Under the pieces are notes generated by a model. The model worked only from the letters and a program-made list of their open reading frames with translations, made no database searches and was not told the DNA's origin. A stretch of DNA of 64,000 nt from Atrina japonica (lineage: Eukaryota; Mollusca; Bivalvia; Pterioida; Pinnidae): NCBI GenBank assembly GCA_030159075.1, contig BROG01000512.1, forward strand, positions 372,001 through 436,000, read 5' to 3'. Shown piece by piece: positions 59,801 to 64,000 of the stretch; the stretch's first letter is position 1, and each line of letters starts with the position of its first letter. Made by a program: the position numbers and the translations under genes.

Positions 59801-62297
59801 CAATATCTGTATTGGTCATAATAAAATTTCAATGCTTGTTCATAGAAAATCTTGTTCGACCATCAAGTCTCTCACCTCTAGCCAGCAAGGGTTTGAGCTG
59901 TGCTTGAACCTATTAATGCTGATTTTGTGAGAAAGTTTGCCAATTTACATGCGGAAGCCTGGTGATATCTCCTCCACTATTAGAAACTGATCATCACCAT
60001 TTAACTGAAATATTGTTGAATGTGGCGTAAAACTCCTTTTAATGAAAAATAAACTAAAGCTCAGCAGTGTCAGTATGATGTGCGTTATAATTACAATTAT
60101 TACCAAATTTGTTCTAACCATTGTCAAAATTGGATCATTCAGGAACTAACTAATTCTGTCAAGTTCTTTCATTTCAGAATTCGGAGTTGAAAACATTGAT
60201 AAAGAAGATTTTAAAGAAAGCCGATTTAGAAGAAATAACCATGAAAACAGTTGTTAAACAAGTAAGTATACACACAGCTGAATTTGTTTCCAGTGCTTCT
60301 AAATTTCAACGTCCGAGTTTAGAATTATTGAAAATTAATTTAAGCCAATAGTGTGAATTCTTTGAAAACTTGTAGATACAGCGGGATTTGACTGTTAACA
60401 CATTTTTATCATGCCTTCATGTGACTTTTGTAACATACAAAGTTATCTCTGAAATTTTAAAGTTTTTTGACAGTCTCCGACATATATTTTGCTAGCTTAT
60501 GATATTGTTTTATGATATTGACACTTTGCTTAGATCAACAATTTTTCTGTAATAATTCTACAAATGAGTATTTTCATCTGAACATTTTTGCAGGTTTATG
60601 CCGAGTACCCAGATTTTGATATAAGTGATAGAAAAAAATTTATCAAAGAAACAGTGCGACAGGTATGTCTTCAGTTTTGTTGATTAAGTCACCTGAGCCT
60701 TTATGGTGACCTGTTATGATCATCTTTTGTATCTTGTCATGTATTGTTATTTATATAACATGTTTTAGGAATTAGTGGGCTATTTTTATCAATCATTATA
60801 GGAAACATCCCCATGTAAAGCTGTATCAAGTTTTTCAAATGAAAAGGGATTAGGACCCATTGGAGTTTCAAATGAGGCCAATGATTGATATACATGTATC
60901 TATAAAAACAGTACATTGATTAAATGATTTGGAAAAGTGGAAAGAGTTGAATTTGTCCCTCATGGGAGTTTATTCCTCTTTTAAGTGGATTTTTCATGGT
61001 TTTGGCTAAAATATTACAAAATAAGTCAAAAGGGCTGAAACTGTTGGACAAATGCTGATGGGAATTGTTTTCTATATATACATACAAGGGGTTATGTGGA
61101 AGGTCAGTTTTCATTCATGAGAAGCATTTTACCAGGTGACAAGAAAGGCCTGTTGCAGTGATGATTTTCTTCTGATATTTAGCAGAAATCTTCTATTTTG
61201 AAAGCAGGAAACTTTATGGGTCACTGATATTTCGGTAAAATGCATTTCTACTGCGATCTGTTCCCGTGTTTAATCCCGTTAAAAGTTTGATGTGGTTCAG
61301 TCTGTAATCTTGATCTTCAGTGCTCTTTATTCATGTCGTATATAAACTTTCAAGTATATAAAAGACCACAGTCATACAGAAAGTTACCGAAAAACAGGTA
61401 AATGGACTGAAAAATGCCCGAAGCCAATACGTGTTTGTAGCAAGGAAAGGCCAATACAACTTCCGTGACATACTCCGAACTTAACTTGTTTGTTCTTCAC
61501 ATATCACTGTACTATAATTATCGGACAGGAACAACTATAATTATATTGATATGTATCATTTTTTATAATTTTTGGACACCAAAGATTTGAGAAGTCGGGA
61601 TCAGTGTTCCATATGAATTGAAAAAAAAGTTAAAGAACGGTGATGGTATAAAAACCATATTTTTCCCATAGAAATTTTCTGTTGACTGAGATAATAAATG
61701 AAAATCTTCAATTTTGTTTTCAAGTGAATGTTTATTTTGCTGATATAGTCATAAATCACATGGTTGGTTCATAAACGTAAGTTTTCAGTCTTTATTTGTA
61801 CATGTTCTGGGCTTGTTTTTGGTCATTCCTTGAATCCGATGACTGGCCTGGGCGCTTCGTTCAAAACTGTTCAACCTGGCCAGCTTGTGATAGACATCAG
61901 AATGTATTCAATGGAAATTCTCGCAATAATTTGAGCTCCGAGATGTTGACAACGGAGTGAAAAATAGATGGCATATAGGAGTCAAATTATTTCAGCATCA
62001 CGTAATATTCGCACCGAGTAACTTTTGCACTTATACAAATAGCCTAACGCATAACTTGGTGCTGAATTTACCTGATACCGGCACGGCCAATTTACGGCGA
62101 CCAACCTCTTTCAGATATTTTTGTAATTACACAAAATCATTACTGCTGTTGGGTTTCTTGCTTTCTATAATCATTAGCTAACGCCGTGGTATTGGCTTTA
62201 AAAGATTAGTTGAGGTCAGGTTTACCCGTTTTCTGGTTTCACAACTGACTTCATTTTTAGATGACATTTTTGTGTTCATTTTCAGATGATATCTTGA
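42070..62297 (+). CDS. DEK: DEK chromatin-associated protein, 12 coding exons, 433 aa
   Basis: DEK binds structured DNA and chromatin in the nucleus and acts in chromatin architecture, splicing and repair. Exons: 42070-42117, 46895-47114, 48844-48990, 50330-50406, 50947-51041, 53026 minus one (53025)-53173, 55114-55325, 59187-59304, 59473-59543, 60178-60261, 60594-60662, 62286-62297. All junctions are GT/AG and phases agree; human DEK has 375 aa. An acidic N-terminus (17-85) leads to the conserved K-R-E-K-K-K-V-E-R-L stretch, then L-L-Y-N-R and Q-F-S-G-F-A-F, and the SAP-type DNA-binding region (about 185-235). Lys/Glu-rich linkers (247-378) follow, then the DEK C-terminal domain (380-433), ending M-I-S where human ends L-I-S. 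The last exon codes only three residues. The start has A at -3. The extra length lies in the charged linker. The exon 2 acceptor (after 46894) has a weak pyrimidine tract. Confidence 0.95.
43716..44310. repeat. Diverged direct duplication in DEK intron 1
   Basis: Phrases recur in the same order: 'gtttcttagtgtggtagttt' (43729 and 44099), 'tgtgagcttctct', 'attgtctattttacta' and 'ttgcaaggaaaacattgttt'. The second copy is shorter. A hAT-like border CTAGGGCTGTCATTG (reverse) follows at about 44440-44455. Confidence 0.6.
44855..44925. mobile_element. Small fold-back MITE, copy A
   Basis: Arm GACTGCAACGAAGAAGG is mirrored by CCTTCTTCGTTGTAGCTGTA, with 'aaaatggtaaaatacc' inside. A longer copy lies at 56491-56592. 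Confidence 0.6.
45000..46890. other. DEK intron 1, distal part
   Basis: No exon seen. Short segments at 45580-45680 ('acttgtc...ggacaagtgc') resemble 49490-49560 and are probably dispersed repeat fragments. The perfect hairpin at 46152-46232 is listed separately. Confidence 0.4.
46152..46232. repeat. Perfect 38-bp inverted repeat with 5-nt loop
   Basis: Arms 46152-46189 (starting CAGGTAATATCAGCAGC) and 46195-46232 are perfectly complementary around the loop ATTTA. It lies in DEK intron 1. The flanks (tatattag / ttcaag) are not complementary. Could be a hairpin RNA precursor or a tiny fold-back element. Confidence 0.9.
47192..48644. mobile_element. Mollusc-type dispersed element ('agctcacctggcc' to 'gggcctcttg')
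   Basis: Starts TTTTTAGCTCACCTGGCCTG and ends GCCAGGTGAGCGACTTAAGG followed by CCCCTTGGGCCTCTTG, so the ends share an inverted GCTCACCTGGC. The interior repeats the phrase 'gaagcaaaaatgttc...caaagatctac' followed by 'cccttttaagtggatttttc' several times. Related copies are at 49594-50156 and, as a fragment, 60690-61135. No coding capacity. Lies in DEK intron 2. Confidence 0.7.
49018..49320 (+). mobile_element. tRNA-derived SINE, third type
   Basis: Head 'ggtggtcaagcggtagagtg' resembles a tRNA A-box region. The body contains 'cctttgccaagggcttggca', 'aattgaggccgcactgtgtc' and the tail 'tggtgacatcttataagt...gtaaaacaac', similar to the family at 36045 at the 3' end only. A related copy lies at 63145-63413. 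Confidence 0.65.
49594..50156. mobile_element. Second copy of the 'agctcacctggcc' element
   Basis: Starts TTTTTAGCTCATCTGGCCTA and ends GGCAAGTGAGCATCTTAAGG followed by the same CCCCTTGGGCCTCTTG border as the copy ending at 48644. Internally deleted relative to it. An apparent 131-aa frame inside is not a gene. Confidence 0.7.
51074..52431. mobile_element. 1.36-kb non-autonomous TIR element in DEK intron 5
   Basis: Left end ATATATGGGCAAGAATTCAC (51074-) is mirrored by GTGAATTCTTGCCCATATAT (ending 52431), with TIRs of about 25 bp. Seven copies of GTACGTAAC or close variants occur inside in both orientations: 51261, 51445, 51477, 51634, 51811, 51991 and 52019. No transposase found. The target duplication is hidden in the TA-rich ends. 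Superfamily not recognised. Confidence 0.75.
53237..53302. repeat. (TA)n microsatellite
   Basis: About 33 TA units at the left edge of a MITE-like copy in DEK intron 6. Confidence 0.95.
53341..53780 (+). mobile_element. MITE-like element, copy 3 (right TIR AGAGTCACCTG)
   Basis: Matches the copy at 530 through 'aacctcaaagttcttgaaac', 'gccagaacgacaccgggatc' and 'attaagagctaggtatgggg', and ends AGAGTCACCTG at 53780, the complement of that copy's left terminus. A (TA)n run replaces the left end and a (TG)n/(TA)n run (53781-53836) abuts the right end. Confidence 0.65.
53781..53836. repeat. (TG)n(TA)n microsatellite
   Basis: Starts immediately at the right terminus of the MITE-like copy, so the element may have inserted into or seeded the microsatellite. 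Confidence 0.9.
53990..54119. mobile_element. 130-bp fold-back MITE
   Basis: Left arm TTTGAGTTCCAGATAGAAAA (53990-) is mirrored at the right, ending 54119. The arms are identical for about 24 bp and then diverge around a short centre. In DEK intron 6. Confidence 0.8.
55943..56482. repeat. Tandem duplication of about 270 bp in DEK intron 7
   Basis: Two diverged units, 55943-56208 and 56209-56482, each run from 'tgtatacacatc' through 'caggtgtgaaataaac' and 'cgccaatga' to 'gcgaac...aacgctg'. Upstream sequence 55825-55925 resembles 34770-34870. Non-coding. Confidence 0.7.
56491..56592. mobile_element. Small fold-back MITE, copy B
   Basis: Arms of about 30 bp, AGTTACAGCTGCAATGAAGA and the complement ending GCAGCTGTAACT, flank 'tctgtctccttcagaaaaat'. 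Both arms continue into a GTAAAATACC-type sequence also present in copy A at 44855. Confidence 0.75.
56935..57685 (+). pseudogene. TIR-bounded segment containing a retroelement ORF fragment
   Basis: Inverted termini of about 29 bp (GTTACCACCCCTCTTAGCAG...GGTATCGATT and mirror ending 57685) enclose a short frame starting about 57002. It reads K-L-Y-D-K-R-D-D-F-D-F-P-I-V-N-F-P and then S-P-A-Y-G-V-Y-I-S-Q. This is a signature I recognise from the C-terminal part of reverse-transcriptase ORFs common in marine invertebrates. The frame breaks after about 57200, and related downstream sequence ('ggtgtgaccggtcgacaagg', 'gcacctgatcccacctc') continues to about 57500. Exact element class uncertain. Confidence 0.55.
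59855..60048 (+). mobile_element. SINE family B, degraded copy
   Basis: Contains 'gaaagtttgccaatttacat', 'gatatctcctccactatta' and 'attgttgaatgtggcgtaaa', matching 31048-31261 in the same orientation. In DEK intron 9. Confidence 0.65.
60690..61135. repeat. Fragment of the 'agctcacctggcc' element
   Basis: Contains 'cccatgtaaagctgtatcaa', 'tttcaaatgaaaagggatta' and 'cctcatgggagtttattcct', matching internal parts of the copy at 47192. Borders degraded. In DEK intron 11. Confidence 0.55.
61136..62260. other. DEK intron 11, distal part
   Basis: No exon, element terminus or tandem repeat recognised. It leads into the acceptor TTTTCAG at 62285 of the last DEK exon. Confidence 0.4.
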
Positions 62298-63706
62298 CGG
62301 AAATTATTGGTGAGAAATACGTATCGGCAGCATCAGACTCCTATATTACCGTGAAGAATTTGTACATACAGAGAGCTACAAAAGAGCCTCAAGGGACAGA
62401 TCTTATACTATTCTGTGTAGTTTTGTTGTATGTGACAACTTTCTGTTACAGGTAGAAAGTAACCATATTGATTGGATCATGTTTTACAGAATATTTGCCA
62501 GGAACTTTCATGGAATTTTTGTAATATAACCACCTTTGGTAGAACTTTTAATAGTAAAAAATGAAGAAACGACAATTTTAACATATTCAGCTATAAGGTG
62601 ATAAGATTTAGGAAAATTTGCATATCATGTTTGTAAATTGAAGTACTAAACGAATGATAAATAGTAAGTAGGACTGTAGATGTCCTGTTCAGTAACCATG
62701 CGTAATAGCTTCGTATCGTTTATGTCATTACTTGTAGAAATTTGTAGTGTCATCCAGTACAAAGTTGAATGTCAATCATTAGAAGGTTGACCTAAATCAA
62801 GTATGGGTTTGTATTGTCGGTAATTTATTGAGGGTGTTTTCCAGTGGATCTAATCCAGTAGACTCCTATCTCTAAATACATTAATTTTTTTGTCAGTGAT
62901 CATAGATATTCACTTTGAAAACAATATATTCTTCAATAGTGAAATTTACATAAATCCTGTTACATTTTAGATGATTCATTTTAAGTGTTAGCTTGATATA
63001 ATTTTTATTCATTCTCATTGTTGTATATTTTATCATGTCATTTTTTTTTTAAATGTCAAAACCATTTGCTCCAGGATCATGTTATTAAAGGACTATAACT
63101 CAATTTTGATCTTTGTTTTTTTTTGTTATGTACATTTTGAAATGTCTAGTGAAAGAGCATTCAATTCACAAGAGTAAGGTCCCAGGTTTGATTACTGGTA
63201 CAGGGTCATACTAAAATGGTTGTCTCTTCCTTTGCCAATCATTCAGCATACAAATGTAAGTAACAGTTGTTTTGAAAAAATTAAAATTGAGGTCCAGTGT
63301 CACATAAAAGAACCTTTACTGCATTGGTGTCACTTCATAGCACAGATTAAAATTTGTGGCACTTCACTTTAAGCTGGTTACATATCCATATAAGTGAAAA
63401 ATGTAAAACAAAAATTTTTGGAGTCAAGTTAGATTACAGTAATGTTAAGTCCCTCGTTGATCATTGGCCTCCTGTAAGTAAACTGGCAAATTACCTCACA
63501 TTATCAGCTTATGTTCCAGTGGAGCTCACACCTGTAATGATTAGAGGCGAGATTTGATGTTCAATTTGTAATGCTTAAACCACTTGGCTATGAAGGCTCC
63601 TTGTAGGAGAAAAGTCACAAACACCACAATTGACACCCATAATAGTGCTCCCTGCCTGGCTTAATTTTTAAGACGACCTAGTGTAGTACCCTGTTGAAAA
63701 AATAAA
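62298..63706 (+). terminator. DEK: DEK 3' UTR region with candidate polyA signals
   Basis: The stop codon at 62295-62297 is followed by AT-rich sequence. ATTAAA at 63084-63089 is the first plausible signal; a canonical AATAAA occurs at 63701-63706, beyond two SINE-like insertions. The first is preferred because the repeats lie after it. Confidence 0.4.
63145..63600. mobile_element. Two adjacent SINE fragments downstream of DEK
   Basis: 63145-63413 resembles the SINE at 49018 ('tttgccaat', 'aattgaggtccagtgtcaca', 'tttgtggcacttcac'). 63455-63600 resembles SINE family B in reverse ('gtaagtaaactggcaaatta', 'gattagaggcgagatttgat'). Confidence 0.6.
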
Positions 63707-64000
63707 TGTTTTATTCCTTTTGCTGTCCGAATTTCTGCAAATGGATATAATTTGTACTTTAAGTACAGAAAAGTTAATTTTCTTTTTATGGATGTCCTGG
63801 GCTTACTGGCACAAAACCTTAGTATTAAAATGAAATTTGAGAATTTCACTCCAGCTATTAATCATGAAATTGATTGGCTGAGCAGTTATCTATAGATATA
63901 TTCCTGCTCTGTGGTTTACGGTTTATATTTTGACTTAAGATATATTCCTGCTCTGTTGGTTACAGTATATTATCTTGGCAATATATTCCTGGGGCCCATA

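Overview
This is an intron-rich, AT-rich animal nuclear window, almost certainly from a mollusc and most likely a bivalve. The three protein-coding genes are all built from short exons with canonical GT/AG introns. Between and inside them lies a dense mix of tRNA-derived SINEs, TIR-bounded MITEs, pogo/Tigger-type elements, non-LTR retrotransposon remnants and tandem repeats of kinds seen in bivalve genomes, such as the 'agctcacctggcc' and 'atgccccc' repeats. There is no bacterial-style gene organisation. The species cannot be named from sequence alone.

Layout. Positions 1-2900 are intergenic repeats, with one doubtful terminal-exon-like stretch at 1434-1501. RRM2, the small (radical) subunit of ribonucleotide reductase, runs 3110-10243 on + in 8 coding exons (388 aa), with a polyA signal near 10835; a dead pogo-type transposon sits in its fifth intron (6013-8146). 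From 10.9 to 25.0 kb I find no coding gene; the stretch holds MITEs, SINEs and four tandem arrays (17.8, 18.4, 22.5 and 23.6 kb), and may include a long RNF144 3'UTR. RNF144 (RBR-type E3 ubiquitin ligase, closest to vertebrate RNF144A) runs 35338 down to 25017 on - in 8 coding exons (293 or 297 aa, depending on a tandem splice acceptor). From 35.4 to 42.0 kb lie its 5' region, an intact SINE, nested DNA transposons and a 5'-truncated LINE. DEK (chromatin/DNA-structure protein) runs 42070-62297 on + in 12 coding exons (433 aa), with many transposon remnants in its introns.

Gene relationships. RRM2 and RNF144 are convergent; RNF144 and DEK are divergent. The genes do not form a pathway: RRM2 supplies dNTPs in S phase, RNF144 is a membrane-anchored ubiquitin ligase, and DEK binds chromatin. 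The arrangement itself is the most interesting large-scale signal. From memory of the human map, DEK and RNF144B are head-to-head neighbours on 6p22.3, while RRM2 and RNF144A share 2p25.1, so this window looks like an unduplicated bilaterian linkage group. The DEK promoter also carries a YY1 site and a CCAAT box, the pair reported for human DEK.

I did not find a clearly new biological system. The best unexplained structures are a perfect 38-bp hairpin (46152-46232), a 1.36-kb TIR element carrying seven copies of a 9-bp motif (51074-52431), a nested block rich in ATATCGAT motifs (38.1-39.7 kb), and a SINE insertion with a duplicated head (12819-13354).
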